Positions 30,034 through 39,708 of a stretch of 64,000 nucleotides of DNA are shown piece after piece (within the stretch, counting starts at the first letter, position 1; every line of letters begins with the position of its first letter). The DNA is taken from assembly GCF_012290005.1 (NCBI RefSeq), contig NZ_JAAXMS010000004.1:620001-684000 (forward strand), given 5' to 3'. The stretch comes from Crateriforma spongiae. Lineage in GTDB: Bacteria; Planctomycetota; Planctomycetia; Pirellulales; Pirellulaceae. Made by a program: the position numbers and the translations under genes. Under the pieces are notes generated by a model. The model made no database searches and was not told the DNA's origin. It saw only the letters and a list, made by a program, of their open reading frames with translations.

Positions 30034-31248
30034 ATGGCCGAATCACCCGAACGCATTCTGTCGGTCAGCGAACTGAATGGCCATTTGAAAGCGGTGGTCG
30101 AAGCCACGTTTCCGCCGTTGTGGGTGGCCGGGGAGATCAGCGATCTGGCCAAGCCGCGCAGCGGCCACATGTACTTCACGCTGAAAGATGAAGATTCACA
30201 GATTCGTGGCGTCATTTGGCGCAGCACCGCGGCACGAATTCCCTTCGACCTGACCGATGGCCAGGCGGTGTTGTGTTACGGCGGGCTGGAAGTCTATCCG
30301 CCTCGCGGCACCTACCAGATTGTTGTTCGAAAAGTCCAACCGCAAGGCGTCGGCGCGTTGCAACTGGCGTTCGATCAATTGCGGACCAAGCTGCAAGCCG
30401 AAGGATTGTTTGCGGCCGAAAGAAAACGAGATCTTCCGGTGTTTCCCGCACGCATCGCGGTGATCACCAGCCCGACCGGTGCGGCGATTGCTGATTTCTT
30501 GCAAGCGGCGTCGGCGCGATATCGTGGCACGGAAATCTTGATCGTGCCGGCTCAGGTGCAAGGCGTGGGCGCGACGCCGTCAATCTTGGCCGCGTTGGAT
30601 GCGGTCGACGCGATGTCGGATCCGCCCGACGCGGTGGTCCTAACGCGTGGCGGCGGAAGTCTGGAAGACCTGTGGTGCTTTAACGACGAAGCCGTCGTGC
30701 GGCGGGTGGCCGATTTTCCACTGCCCACCGTGTCGGCGATTGGTCACGAGATCGACGTCACACTGTGTGATCTTGTTGCCGACGTGCGCGCGTTGACGCC
30801 GACCGATGCGGCGACCAAAGTCTTGCCGGATGCCAATGCTTTGGCCGGTGCCATCGCGGGTTGGCGTGAACGGCTGAGCCAGCGGATGCTGAGCCAGATT
30901 CGTGAACATCGATTGCGTTTGGACGGACTGTCCAAACACTCGGTGTTGAAGAGTCCGATGGAGTTTCTGCATCACCGCAGTCGCATTCTGGACGAACTGG
31001 ACAGTCGCGGCCGCGTCGCGATGGAGCGTCGTTTGCAAGCTGCCGAACGCCGGGTGGCTACCGCCGCAAGTTCGCTGCACGCGCTTTCACCGCTGGCAGT
31101 GTTGGGCCGCGGGTACAGCCTGACCTATGGCCCGGATGGAAACCCGATGACCGATGCCACATCGGTCAAGCCAGGCGACGTCATTCGCACGCGGCTATCG
31201 GAGGGTCACATCGAATCGACCGTTCAGTCGATCAACGATGCGAAATAG
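30034..31248 (+). CDS. xseA: Exodeoxyribonuclease VII large subunit
   Basis: This protein of 404 residues is the catalytic subunit of the single-strand exonuclease. The N-terminal OB-fold (residues about 8-105, SVSELNGHLKAVVEATFPPLWVAGEISD) is followed by the nuclease domain with ITSPTGAAIADFLQ, TRGGGSLEDLWCFNDE and SAIGHEIDVTLCD. A C-terminal coiled-coil region includes RRLQAAERRVATAASSLHALSPLAVLGRGYS. Only 3 bp separate it from fmt, so they are co-transcribed. The small subunit gene xseB, often next to xseA, is not seen here. Confidence 0.96.
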   Translation: MAESPERILSVSELNGHLKAVVEATFPPLWVAGEISDLAKPRSGHMYFTLKDEDSQIRGVIWRSTAARIPFDLTDGQAVLCYGGLEVYPPRGTYQIVVRKVQPQGVGALQLAFDQLRTKLQAEGLFAAERKRDLPVFPARIAVITSPTGAAIADFLQAASARYRGTEILIVPAQVQGVGATPSILAALDAVDAMSDPPDAVVLTRGGGSLEDLWCFNDEAVVRRVADFPLPTVSAIGHEIDVTLCDLVADVRALTPTDAATKVLPDANALAGAIAGWRERLSQRMLSQIREHRLRLDGLSKHSVLKSPMEFLHHRSRILDELDSRGRVAMERRLQAAERRVATAASSLHALSPLAVLGRGYSLTYGPDGNPMTDATSVKPGDVIRTRLSEGHIESTVQSINDAK

Positions 31249-31690
31249 ACCGCCTGATCGGCTGTGATAAAAAATTTCACACGGAATTGCCTGCCAACCA
31301 TCCTTATCAAAACCGGCGTACCGCAGTGCTGGCATTTGGTAATCCGGCCTGTGGTTCTTCCACCGCTTGGGACGCCGGCGATTTTGAAACCGCGTCGTTA
31401 TAAACTCCGGCATCGCCGTTGTTTGTGGCTTCGTAACGTTTGAACCGTCGGCGAAATGCCAGCCTTTCCCCGGTGTTTTGAGCCCCATTCTTGTGGCACT
31501 TCGCGCGCACTTCCTCAGGGAACATCTTCGATTCGCGACGTCCAAATTCCATAGCCCGACATAATCTCGGCATGTCGATTCTTAACCTGCGGTGATTCGC
31601 ACTGGGGATGCGAATGTGGGTATGATCATTCGCAGACAGTGAGTGTCAATCTTCCCCACGGCCCCCGTGGCCGGTGAAAGGACCAACGCT
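31249..31690. other. Intergenic region before the PhoD-like gene
   Basis: This 442-bp stretch shows no convincing gene. Weak open frames exist on the minus strand (for example 31307-31573) but have no homology or start site that I trust. The sequence is locally more AT-rich around 31270 and 31560-31630, which fits a promoter zone for the PhoD-like gene. A GTG-started extension of that gene to 31643 is possible but unlikely. Confidence 0.45.
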
Positions 31691-33925
31691 ATGCGCTTCT
31701 TGATCTTCCCGATCGTCGCCTTCGCCATGCTGATGTCGACCACGATCGTTGCTGAAGACGCCAGCATGGATCAACCGCGCACGGCCGGCAGCACGTGGCG
31801 AGGCAGTCGCATTTGGATCGGACCGGATTGGTGGGCCAACCCGCTGACTGATTGGCGAATCCGTGACGGCGTGGTGCATGCCGCCGCCGGCAAAGATCGC
31901 ACGTTGTGCTGGTTGCCGGCGGAAGTGGAAACGGATCCTGATTCGGCGGACGGTCAAAATCTGGATCTATCAGTCGACGTTGCGTTTGTGCCAAAAAAGG
32001 GCGACAAGAGCTCGCGCCCGATCACCGCCGGCTTTCGCATTGGACGCCGCGGTGGCATTGCCGAATACCGGCACGCTTTGGTGTCGGCAACGAAGTTCTT
32101 CGACGCGGGACTTCGATCCAACGGAAGGCTTGTTCTGGGATCCATCACCAGCGATGAATCCGTAACGATCGGCGATGCCTCCATCCGGCTGACGCTGACT
32201 GGGAAACGAAGCGGCCAGCGGATCGCATTGACGTTGTCCGCTGATAACGGACAGCAGACTTGGCAGATTCAAGACACCGTTGACTTGGACCAAGTGATAG
32301 GCGGCATTTCATTGCTGGCCGACGGGCCGCCACGAGCCGGTGGGTCTCGCCCTGCGGCAATGTGCAAGTTTGCCAATGTGGACCTGAAGGGATCGTTGAT
32401 CTCGTCGCATCCGGATCGTTCGTTCGGACCGATCCTGTGGTCGCAGTACACGCGAGATCAAAACCGTGTCCGATTGATGGTGCAGTTCGCGCCGCTTGGA
32501 AAGGGAAATCGATCCAAGGCACGGCTGTGTCTTCGTGGCGAAGACAATCAGGGTGATTTTCGCGAATTCGAAAAACAGCCCGTTGAAAAGCTCAGCCGCA
32601 CCGCGGTGTTTACGTTGGACGATTGGGCCGGGGCTGTCGATCGAGACTATCAGATCCGGTTTGATTGGCTTGGGCAGACTTATCGATGGACCGGCACGAT
32701 CCGAGCGGAACCGGCGGCGGACGAACCGTTCCAGCTGGCCTGCTTTTCTTGCGACAACGGATACCTGTTTCCGATTCCCGCGATGGTTGGGCAGGTCAGT
32801 CGGCAAGATCCCGACATGATGTTCTTTGCGGGCGACCAGATCTACGAAAGTTATGGCGGCTTTGGTGTCGTACGTAGTGCCGATACACCGGTCGCGATGC
32901 TGGATTATTTGCGAAAGTACTATCAATTCGGATGGACGTGGCGCGACTTGCTGAAGGATCGTCCCAGCGTGATTCTGCCGGACGATCACGATGTTTTCCA
33001 AGGCAACATTTGGGGGCACGGCGGACGCGCTTTGCCACCGTCGGACAAGAAGAACGACTGGGCCGCCGGCGGCTATCTGATGCCCGCCGATTGGGTCAAT
33101 GCCGTGGAAAGAACGCAGGTCGGCAGCCTGCCCGATCCCGCGATCGACAAAGTCTTGCCTCACGGGATCAAACCGTACTTCACGGACCTGACCTATGCCG
33201 GGATTGGATTTGCCATCTTAGAGGATCGTAAATTCAAAACGGGTCCCAATGCGATTCCCGCTTCTGATCGTCCACGTGGCGATGGATACGATCTGCTGGG
33301 GCCTGATCAAGAAGCGTTCCTGGCACAATGGGCCGACGACTGGACGGGACAACGTGTGAAGGTCGCGTTATCACAAACGATTTTCTGCAATGCGGCCACT
33401 TACGTTGGCGAAAACCTAAAGCGTGGGCGCTACTATCATGACAGCGGTGCGTGGCCGGTGGAGGCACGCAACCGAGCGGTGCGAATCCTGGGCGACTGTG
33501 AAGCGTTTTCGATTCACGGCGACCAGCACCTGGGCGTTTTGCTGCGGCAAGGTGTCGATGATTTCGATGACGCAGGTTACGCGTTCATGGTTCCCGGCAC
33601 GGCGAACGGATTCCCACGTGCTTGGTGGCCTGGTGTGGACAAAGGCCAACCGGAACCGGGCGGCGATTACACCGGCAAGTTCCGTGACGACGCCGGCCAC
33701 CCGATTCATGTCCTGGCGGTCGGCAATCCACAGCCGGGCAGCAACCTGTTGCCCAAGACGACCGACCCGATGGAAATCGGATATCGCAAAGGCAGCGGGT
33801 ATGGCGTCGTGGATTTTTCCCCCGATCGGCGATCCGCCAAGATTTCTCTGTATCGCTTGGGCGACCAAGAAGAAATGTTCGAAGGTTTTCCCCAGACCAT
33901 TCAAATACGTTCTCGTTCCAAATAG
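31691..33925 (+). CDS. Secreted PhoD-like metallophosphatase
   Basis: This protein of 744 residues has a signal peptide (MRFLIFPIVAFAMLMSTTIVA). Residues about 30-250 form an N-terminal beta-rich region. The PhoD-like metallophosphatase domain follows, with GDQIYESYGG, LPDDHDVFQGNIWGHGG and FSIHGDQHLGVLL. These Asp/His clusters match PhoD/calcineurin-type metal sites. It probably releases phosphate from organic phosphodiesters or monoesters outside the cytoplasm. GAAAGGA lies 8-14 nt before the ATG at 31691, which decides this start over GTG 31643. It is followed by a sulfatase gene after 129 bp. Confidence 0.9.
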   Translation: MRFLIFPIVAFAMLMSTTIVAEDASMDQPRTAGSTWRGSRIWIGPDWWANPLTDWRIRDGVVHAAAGKDRTLCWLPAEVETDPDSADGQNLDLSVDVAFVPKKGDKSSRPITAGFRIGRRGGIAEYRHALVSATKFFDAGLRSNGRLVLGSITSDESVTIGDASIRLTLTGKRSGQRIALTLSADNGQQTWQIQDTVDLDQVIGGISLLADGPPRAGGSRPAAMCKFANVDLKGSLISSHPDRSFGPILWSQYTRDQNRVRLMVQFAPLGKGNRSKARLCLRGEDNQGDFREFEKQPVEKLSRTAVFTLDDWAGAVDRDYQIRFDWLGQTYRWTGTIRAEPAADEPFQLACFSCDNGYLFPIPAMVGQVSRQDPDMMFFAGDQIYESYGGFGVVRSADTPVAMLDYLRKYYQFGWTWRDLLKDRPSVILPDDHDVFQGNIWGHGGRALPPSDKKNDWAAGGYLMPADWVNAVERTQVGSLPDPAIDKVLPHGIKPYFTDLTYAGIGFAILEDRKFKTGPNAIPASDRPRGDGYDLLGPDQEAFLAQWADDWTGQRVKVALSQTIFCNAATYVGENLKRGRYYHDSGAWPVEARNRAVRILGDCEAFSIHGDQHLGVLLRQGVDDFDDAGYAFMVPGTANGFPRAWWPGVDKGQPEPGGDYTGKFRDDAGHPIHVLAVGNPQPGSNLLPKTTDPMEIGYRKGSGYGVVDFSPDRRSAKISLYRLGDQEEMFEGFPQTIQIRSRSK

Positions 33926-33927
33926 AC

Positions 33928-33956
33928 GGCGTAGCGAACCATACCCTCGCTATGCC
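33928..33956 (+). terminator. Hairpin after the PhoD-like gene
   Basis: GGCGTAGCGA (33928-33937) pairs with TCGCTATGCC (33947-33956) around a 9-nt loop, with one G-U pair. It starts 3 bp after the stop codon. There is no T-run behind it, so it could equally be a transcript-stabilising hairpin. Confidence 0.4.
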
Positions 33957-34054
33957 AAACGGCTGCGACGTGGAAGTCAAAACAATGGCAGCCAAATCGC
34001 GATTTCCGTGAATCCTTCCTTTCCCCATCCTTTCATCCGAACGTCCCACCTGTG

Positions 34055-35749
34055 ATGAAGCTATTCGTATTGATGACCTTGGGCCTGTTTTGGGCCGGAC
34101 TTTGGTTAGGTTTGCAGCCGTGTCATGCCGACACGCGACCCAATTTCGTGTTCATTCTGACTGACGATCAGTCGTACGGGATGATGGGTTGTGACGGCAA
34201 CGAACGGACGTCGACACCTAACCTGGACCAATTGGCAAAAGATGGCATCTTTTTTGATTCCGCCTATGTGTCTAGTGCGATCTGTACGCCCAGTCGGATA
34301 TCGATTTTCCTGGGCCAGTTTGAACGTAAACACGGTGTCAATTTCAACTCCGGGACCAGTGTTGCGCAGAAAGCTTGGAAGAAGTCGTACCCGGTGCTAT
34401 TGCGTGATGCCGGGTACTACACCGGGTACGTCGGCAAGAACCACGCACCGATTGGTGATGGCGGTTATGACAGCGGGCTGATGGAAAAGTCGTTCGACTA
34501 CTTTTACGCCGGCCATCGGCATTTGACGTTTTATCCCAAAGATCGGCACGCGATTTTTAATGACGCGGCTTTCGATACCCAGGTGGAGATCTTGGCCGAA
34601 GGGGCCACGGATTTTTTGTCAAACGAACACCGCTTGGGGCGAGCGATCCGTTTTCTGGATGTTCGCCCGACCGAGCGACCGTTTTGTCTGAGCGTCTGTT
34701 TCAATCTGCCGCACAATGCGGGTGCCGGGTCGATGGCGCTACGTGATTCGGATGATGAAATCTATAAAACGCTGTATCGCGATCAAGAAATCCCGATGCC
34801 GCCGCACTATGTGGCCAAAGCCGAAATCAAACAGCCGAAAGTCCCCGCCGACGTGTGGCGGGTGTCGGATCGTCAAACCGGATACGACCACGTCGACAAC
34901 CCGGACGACAACCGAGAACGAATCATCCGCAAAATGCAGGCGATGACGGGGATTGATCGCATGGTCGGTCAGTTGCGTGAAAAGCTGGCCGAGTTGGACG
35001 TGGATCAAAACACCATTTTGGTGTTCGCGTCCGATCACGGATTGTTCATGGGTGAACAGGGGCTTGGTGGCAAAGCACTTTGCTATGAGAAGGTCACCCA
35101 TATTCCCATGATGATTTTCAACCCATTGTCCGAATCGAATGCGCGTGGCCGGCGATGTGATGAACTGGTCCAGACGATCGACTTGGCCCCGACCATGTTG
35201 GACTATGCGGGCGTCGATGTCCCCGAAACGATGCAAGGAAAATCGCTGCGAGGTTTGGTCGACCAGATCGGCGACGCAGTGCACGATTACATTTTCACCG
35301 AAAACCTTTGGGTCACCCACTTTGGGAATCCCAAGATCGAAGCGGTTCAAGACAAGCGATGGAAGTACATCCGCTACTATCGCAACAATTGCATGTCTGC
35401 CCAGGCGAAAATCGAAGCGGCGGCTCAGTTGGGATTGAAGCAGACCGCGGCGTTGTACGGCGTTAGCGATCCGATGATGTTCCATTATCGTGATTTGGTG
35501 GAATCGTCGCTGCGTACACCGTTTCCCGACTACGAAGAACTGTACGACTTGGCCAATGATCCGAGTGAGTTGAACAACCTGGCCGCGGATCCGAAACACG
35601 CGCGTCAACTGAATCGACTTCGCAAGGTTTGGCGTCAGAAACTTCGACAGGCTCGTGGCACCGAACCACCGGCGGTGCTGCGTTACACCGACGAAAGCGA
35701 ACTGGAACGCCAGCTTGCATCGAAACAATCGAAATCTGGCAACCGTTGA
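34055..35749 (+). CDS. Secreted sulfatase
   Basis: This type I sulfatase of 564 residues has a signal peptide of about 25 residues ending near PCHADTRP. TDDQSYGMMGCDG gives metal ligands, and Cys77 in ICTPSR is the formylglycine precursor. VFASDHGLFMGEQG and KVTHIPMMIFNP are further landmarks. It should hydrolyse sulfate esters of polysaccharides outside the cytoplasm and depends on a formylglycine-generating enzyme encoded elsewhere. The ATG at 34055 is preferred to GTG 34052. It sits between the PhoD-like phosphatase and a Gfo/Idh oxidoreductase. Substrate class is not predictable from motifs. Confidence 0.93.
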   Translation: MKLFVLMTLGLFWAGLWLGLQPCHADTRPNFVFILTDDQSYGMMGCDGNERTSTPNLDQLAKDGIFFDSAYVSSAICTPSRISIFLGQFERKHGVNFNSGTSVAQKAWKKSYPVLLRDAGYYTGYVGKNHAPIGDGGYDSGLMEKSFDYFYAGHRHLTFYPKDRHAIFNDAAFDTQVEILAEGATDFLSNEHRLGRAIRFLDVRPTERPFCLSVCFNLPHNAGAGSMALRDSDDEIYKTLYRDQEIPMPPHYVAKAEIKQPKVPADVWRVSDRQTGYDHVDNPDDNRERIIRKMQAMTGIDRMVGQLREKLAELDVDQNTILVFASDHGLFMGEQGLGGKALCYEKVTHIPMMIFNPLSESNARGRRCDELVQTIDLAPTMLDYAGVDVPETMQGKSLRGLVDQIGDAVHDYIFTENLWVTHFGNPKIEAVQDKRWKYIRYYRNNCMSAQAKIEAAAQLGLKQTAALYGVSDPMMFHYRDLVESSLRTPFPDYEELYDLANDPSELNNLAADPKHARQLNRLRKVWRQKLRQARGTEPPAVLRYTDESELERQLASKQSKSGNR

Positions 35750-35839
35750 ACGCGACTTTCGGTCGACGCGATCGATGCCAGTCGATATCACCACCTTCTG
35801 CCCCTTCCCTTCCCACCGCCCCACCGCCGGGAGACCGCA

Positions 35840-37213
35840 ATGAATCGCAAGAACGAAAGCTATCAAGCACACGCACCGTCACGCCGTCAGTTTCTGAAGA
35901 CCGCGTCGGCCGCATCTTTGGCCGCCTGGCCGATCGGATCGACCACCGCAAAAGCGGCCTCAAAGTCCGAGCGTCTGCGGTTTGCGTTGATTGGTTGCGG
36001 CGGCAATGGAACGCGAACGTCGCCGGTGGGCAAAGAATTTGCCGACTTGGTCGCGTTGTGCGATGTCGATAAAAGTCACCTTCAGCGTGGTAACGAACTG
36101 CTGTGTGACGGCAAGGCGGATTTGTATTCGGATTATCAACAGATTCTGCAACGTGACGACATCGACATGGTGCAGATTTCGACGCCTGATCACTGGCACA
36201 CCAAGATCTTGGTCGAAGCGATGTTGGCGGGCAAAGATGCGTATTGTGAAAAGCCTTTGACGTTGACCATCGATGAAGGCAAGCTGATTCGCAGAGTTCA
36301 AAAAGAAACCGGACGCGTCGTCCAAGTCGGCACGCAGCAACGCAGCAGCTTTGACAAGTTCAACAAAGCGTTGGCGATCATCGCCGATGGTCGGTTAGGA
36401 AATTTGAAAAAGGTGACCGTGCGAATCAATGCCGGTGGTTGGAGTCCAGAGATTCCGCTGGCCGATGTTCCCAGCGGTTTGGATTGGGATCGTTGGCTGG
36501 GGCCGGCACCGAAGGCGGACTACCGCTTTTTAAAATCGCCCAACAACAAGTGGTACACCAACGGGCACACGCATTTCCGTTGGTGGTATCAATATTCCGG
36601 TGGCAAGCTGACCGACTGGGGCGCTCACCATATCGACATCGGTCTGTTGGGCATTGCCGCGGCCGGCTTGAACGATCAACCCGTTTCGGTCAGCGGGACC
36701 GCGATGCATGACGTTCCTTTTGTCGATGGTGTTCCACAGCAAGACGATCGTTACAACACGGCGCGTGAATATGATTTGACGGTCAAATTTGCCGGCGGCG
36801 ACGTGGAGATGAACATCCGGCACGACGGCGATCGTGGGATCTTGTTCGAAGGCGACCAAGGACGCATCTTCGTCAATCGCGGCAAGTTGGTCGGCAAGCC
36901 GGTGGAGGACTTGGCACACGACACGCTTCCGGACGATGCGATCGCAAAGATCTATCGGGGCATGCCGATGGAAGGCAACGATCGACCGGCGCACTGGGCC
37001 AACCTGATCCACTGCATCAACACGCGTCAGTTGCCGATCGCCAACGTGCATTCGCATATGCGGTCGCTGCACGTTTGTCATTTGGCCGGCATTTGTTGCC
37101 GTCTGGGGCGTGAGATCCGTTGGGATCCCCAGGCCGAGCGAGTGATCGGGGACGAACTGGCCGACAGCATGCTGGCACGTCCGTACCGATCGGGCTACGA
37201 GATCCAGATGTAG
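35840..37213 (+). CDS. Tat-exported Gfo/Idh/MocA family oxidoreductase
   Basis: This protein of 457 residues begins with a twin-arginine signal (SRRQFLKTASAASLAAWP, residues 14-31). The NAD-binding domain has FALIGCGGNGTR and the family motif AYCEKPLTLTIDEG with the conserved Lys. The C-terminal domain has GGKLTDWGAHHIDIG. Members oxidise or reduce sugars or sugar derivatives. Export by Tat with cofactor is common for planctomycete members of this family. It is 90 bp behind the sulfatase, in the same direction, and could act on the released sugar. Confidence 0.92.
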   Translation: MNRKNESYQAHAPSRRQFLKTASAASLAAWPIGSTTAKAASKSERLRFALIGCGGNGTRTSPVGKEFADLVALCDVDKSHLQRGNELLCDGKADLYSDYQQILQRDDIDMVQISTPDHWHTKILVEAMLAGKDAYCEKPLTLTIDEGKLIRRVQKETGRVVQVGTQQRSSFDKFNKALAIIADGRLGNLKKVTVRINAGGWSPEIPLADVPSGLDWDRWLGPAPKADYRFLKSPNNKWYTNGHTHFRWWYQYSGGKLTDWGAHHIDIGLLGIAAAGLNDQPVSVSGTAMHDVPFVDGVPQQDDRYNTAREYDLTVKFAGGDVEMNIRHDGDRGILFEGDQGRIFVNRGKLVGKPVEDLAHDTLPDDAIAKIYRGMPMEGNDRPAHWANLIHCINTRQLPIANVHSHMRSLHVCHLAGICCRLGREIRWDPQAERVIGDELADSMLARPYRSGYEIQM

Positions 37214-37648
37214 AGAATTGAACTTGCTGCGGCTGCCGAAGTATTTCACCGGCCGAACGACTGCGGCAGCCGAACTGCGGTGCGTGGCCGAATACCGGAC
37301 GGGTGGTCGTGTCGGCACAAAGTCCGGAATTCTTGCCACCACGGACCGGACCGCCATGAACCAACGGCGGCGAATCGGTCGTACGGAGTGGGGTCGCTTG
37401 ATCGAGCGATTGTCGATGGTCGGCCGTCGGGTTTTGCCTGATTCTGCGTCGTTGTCGGCCTGAATTGCGGAAACATGCGGTCGGCGTTAAGGTCCGCCAG
37501 ACGGACGGTCGCCCGCACTGTGGGGCGAATGACTTCACGCCGACGGCCAAATTCGCCGGGCGACGCACCGCGGATGTGTTTTGCCATACACTGAGGCGTC
37601 GGAGCGATCTTTTCACTGCCAATCCATGGAACACGTCAAGGATATTGC
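37214..37648. other. Intergenic region before the MoxR/VWA module
   Basis: This 435-bp spacer has no convincing gene. Small open frames are short and low quality. It probably holds the promoter of the module that begins at 37649. No hairpin with T-run and no recognised operator was seen. Confidence 0.5.
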
Positions 37649-38743
37649 ATGGCCGCTGATGCCGATCACGGCGGGACCGTCAACGGTGGACCGCCGCAAG
37701 ACGACGCCGCTTTGGGGACAGATGATGCGAAGCGGTTGTCGGAAGCTCGGGAGAGGATCCGTCAACAACTGGGCAAAATCATCGTCGGACAGGACGATGT
37801 CATCGAAGAAATCTTGATCGGGCTGTTCAGCCGCGGTCACGTGTTGCTCGAAGGCGTGCCTGGTTTGGCCAAAACGCTGATGATCAGCACGTTGGCACAG
37901 ACGTTGGATCTCAGTTTCAGCCGGATCCAGTTCACCCCCGACTTGATGCCCGCCGACGTCACGGGCACGGAAATCATCGAGGAGGATCGCAATTCCGGGC
38001 ATCGCGAATTGCGGTTCATGAAGGGGCCGTTGTTTGCCAACGTCGTGCTAGCAGACGAAATCAACCGGACGCCGCCCAAGACGCAGGCTTCGTTGTTGGA
38101 AGCGATGCAGGAACGTCAGGTCACGGTGGGGCGAACGCGGCACCCGCTGGACAATCCGTTCTTTGTGTTGGCGACCCAAAACCCGATTGAACAGGAAGGC
38201 ACCTATCCGCTGCCCGAGGCGCAGCAGGACCGGTTCATGTTCAAAATCTTCGTCGAATATCCGACGTTTGACGAGGAATTCGAAGTCGCCCGGCGAACGA
38301 CCGGAATGAACGATCAAGATGTCCAGCCGGTGATGGCGGCCGAAGAAATCATTCGTCTGCAAGACTTGGTGCGTCGGGTCCCCGTCAGCGATCACGTCAT
38401 TCGTTACGCGTTGTCGCTGGTTCGTCAAACCCGGGTCGGCAGCGACGGTGTGCCGGAATTTGTCGACGAATTGGTCGGCTGGGGTGCCGGCCCGCGGGCG
38501 GTCCAGTTTTTGATTCTGGGCGGAAAAGCCAGGGCATTGTTGCAGGGCCGATTCCACGTCCAAATCGAAGACATCCAAGCGTTGGCCAAACCGGTGCTGC
38601 GTCACCGCATGGTGGTCAACTTCGCGGCCGAAAGCGAAGGCATCGGCAGCGACGAAGTCATCGATCGGATCATTGACGCCACGCCCACCACCGAAGACGC
38701 CCTGTCACGCGATGCCCGGTTCCAAAAGATATTTGCGTCCTGA
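37649..38743 (+). CDS. MoxR-family AAA ATPase
   Basis: This AAA+ ATPase of 364 residues has its Walker A motif EGVPGLAKT at 68-76, Walker [16 protein letters not shown], and the MoxR signature [19 protein letters not shown]. MoxR proteins act as chaperones for VWA-domain complexes; the next four genes encode DUF58 and VWA-type proteins, which fits that role. The next gene starts inside this one (38712), overlapping by 32 bp. The start at 37649 is an ATG without a clear ribosome-binding site. Confidence 0.96.
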   Translation: MAADADHGGTVNGGPPQDDAALGTDDAKRLSEARERIRQQLGKIIVGQDDVIEEILIGLFSRGHVLLEGVPGLAKTLMISTLAQTLDLSFSRIQFTPDLMPADVTGTEIIEEDRNSGHRELRFMKGPLFANVVLADEINRTPPKTQASLLEAMQERQVTVGRTRHPLDNPFFVLATQNPIEQEGTYPLPEAQQDRFMFKIFVEYPTFDEEFEVARRTTGMNDQDVQPVMAAEEIIRLQDLVRRVPVSDHVIRYALSLVRQTRVGSDGVPEFVDELVGWGAGPRAVQFLILGGKARALLQGRFHVQIEDIQALAKPVLRHRMVVNFAAESEGIGSDEVIDRIIDATPTTEDALSRDARFQKIFAS

Positions 38744-39614
38744 GGTTACCGGTCGCATCCGCCGCTTGGAGTTGACGGCTCGTCGGGTCGTCGAAGGCTT
38801 CTTAAGCGGGATGCACCGCAGCCCCTACTTCGGCCAATCGATCGAATTTCTTCAGCACCGGCAATACGTGCCCGGTGACGAGATTCGGCACATCGATTGG
38901 AAGGTGTACGCGCGGCAAGACCGATTGCACATCAAGCAATACGAAGAAGAAACCAACCTGCGGTTGCAGTTGGTCGTCGACCGTTCGGCCAGCATGGCTT
39001 ACGGCGATGGCGATTCGAACAAATTCGACTATTCCGCGTCGATCGCCGCGTCACTGGCGTACCTGGCGCTTCGGCAGAAAGACGCGACGGGCCTGTACAC
39101 CTTCGACACCGCGGTCCGCGACAGCATCACCGCACGCAGCAACCAACAACAGCTTGCTCGCATGCTGGCGTTGTTGGAATCAGTCGGTGCAGACGGACGG
39201 ACCGATTTGAAATCGGTGGCCATGGAAATCGCACAAACGATTCCGCGACGGGGTTTGGTCGTGGTGATCAGCGACTTGCTGGGCGTCGATTCATTGTTGG
39301 AAGGGCTGCAGGTGTTTCGCGCCCGCGGTCACGACGTCGCCTTATTTCATGTGCTGCATGACCACGAAGTCGACTTTCAATTCGACGGTGCGACCCGATT
39401 CGAAGGCTTGGAAACCGACCAGATTCTGAATTGCAACCCGCGGGCGTTGCGGGAAGGTTATCTGGAGGCGCTCAACGAGTTTTTGGAGTCCACCCGCCGT
39501 GCATGTGGCCGGTTGCAGATCGATTACATGCTGACACGTACCAGTGAACCATTGGATGCGGTGTTGGCCAAGTTTTTGTCGACGCGTTTAAGGTTGCCCA
39601 ACTTGCGTAAGTAA
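38712..39614 (+). CDS. DUF58 domain protein (VWA-like)
   Basis: This protein of 300 residues carries the DUF58 signature: [28 protein letters not shown] at about residues 50-80. A VWA-like region follows with a MIDAS-type [13 protein letters not shown] near residue 93, and later [20 protein letters not shown]58 proteins regularly partner MoxR ATPases. The ATG at 38712 overlaps moxR by 32 bp, suggesting coupling; the longer frame from 38673 is not conserved. It has no clear membrane helix. Confidence 0.9.
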   Translation: MPGSKRYLRPEVTGRIRRLELTARRVVEGFLSGMHRSPYFGQSIEFLQHRQYVPGDEIRHIDWKVYARQDRLHIKQYEEETNLRLQLVVDRSASMAYGDGDSNKFDYSASIAASLAYLALRQKDATGLYTFDTAVRDSITARSNQQQLARMLALLESVGADGRTDLKSVAMEIAQTIPRRGLVVVISDLLGVDSLLEGLQVFRARGHDVALFHVLHDHEVDFQFDGATRFEGLETDQILNCNPRALREGYLEALNEFLESTRRACGRLQIDYMLTRTSEPLDAVLAKFLSTRLRLPNLRK

Positions 39615-39708
39615 ATTTCGTCGCCCGGTCGATCGGATGTTGATTCGGCCGCCGGACCCTTTGATTGGTTTTCACCCCACGTCTTCCTTTTTCCGTTAAG
39701 TCTTCGAC

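Noticed and set aside
31307-31573. Minus-strand frame of 88 codons after xseA
   Set aside because: It is short and polar, with no homology I recognise and no clear start site.
37214-37648. Small plus-strand frames of 60-80 codons before moxR
   Set aside because: They have no signal peptide, no domain and poor codon character.
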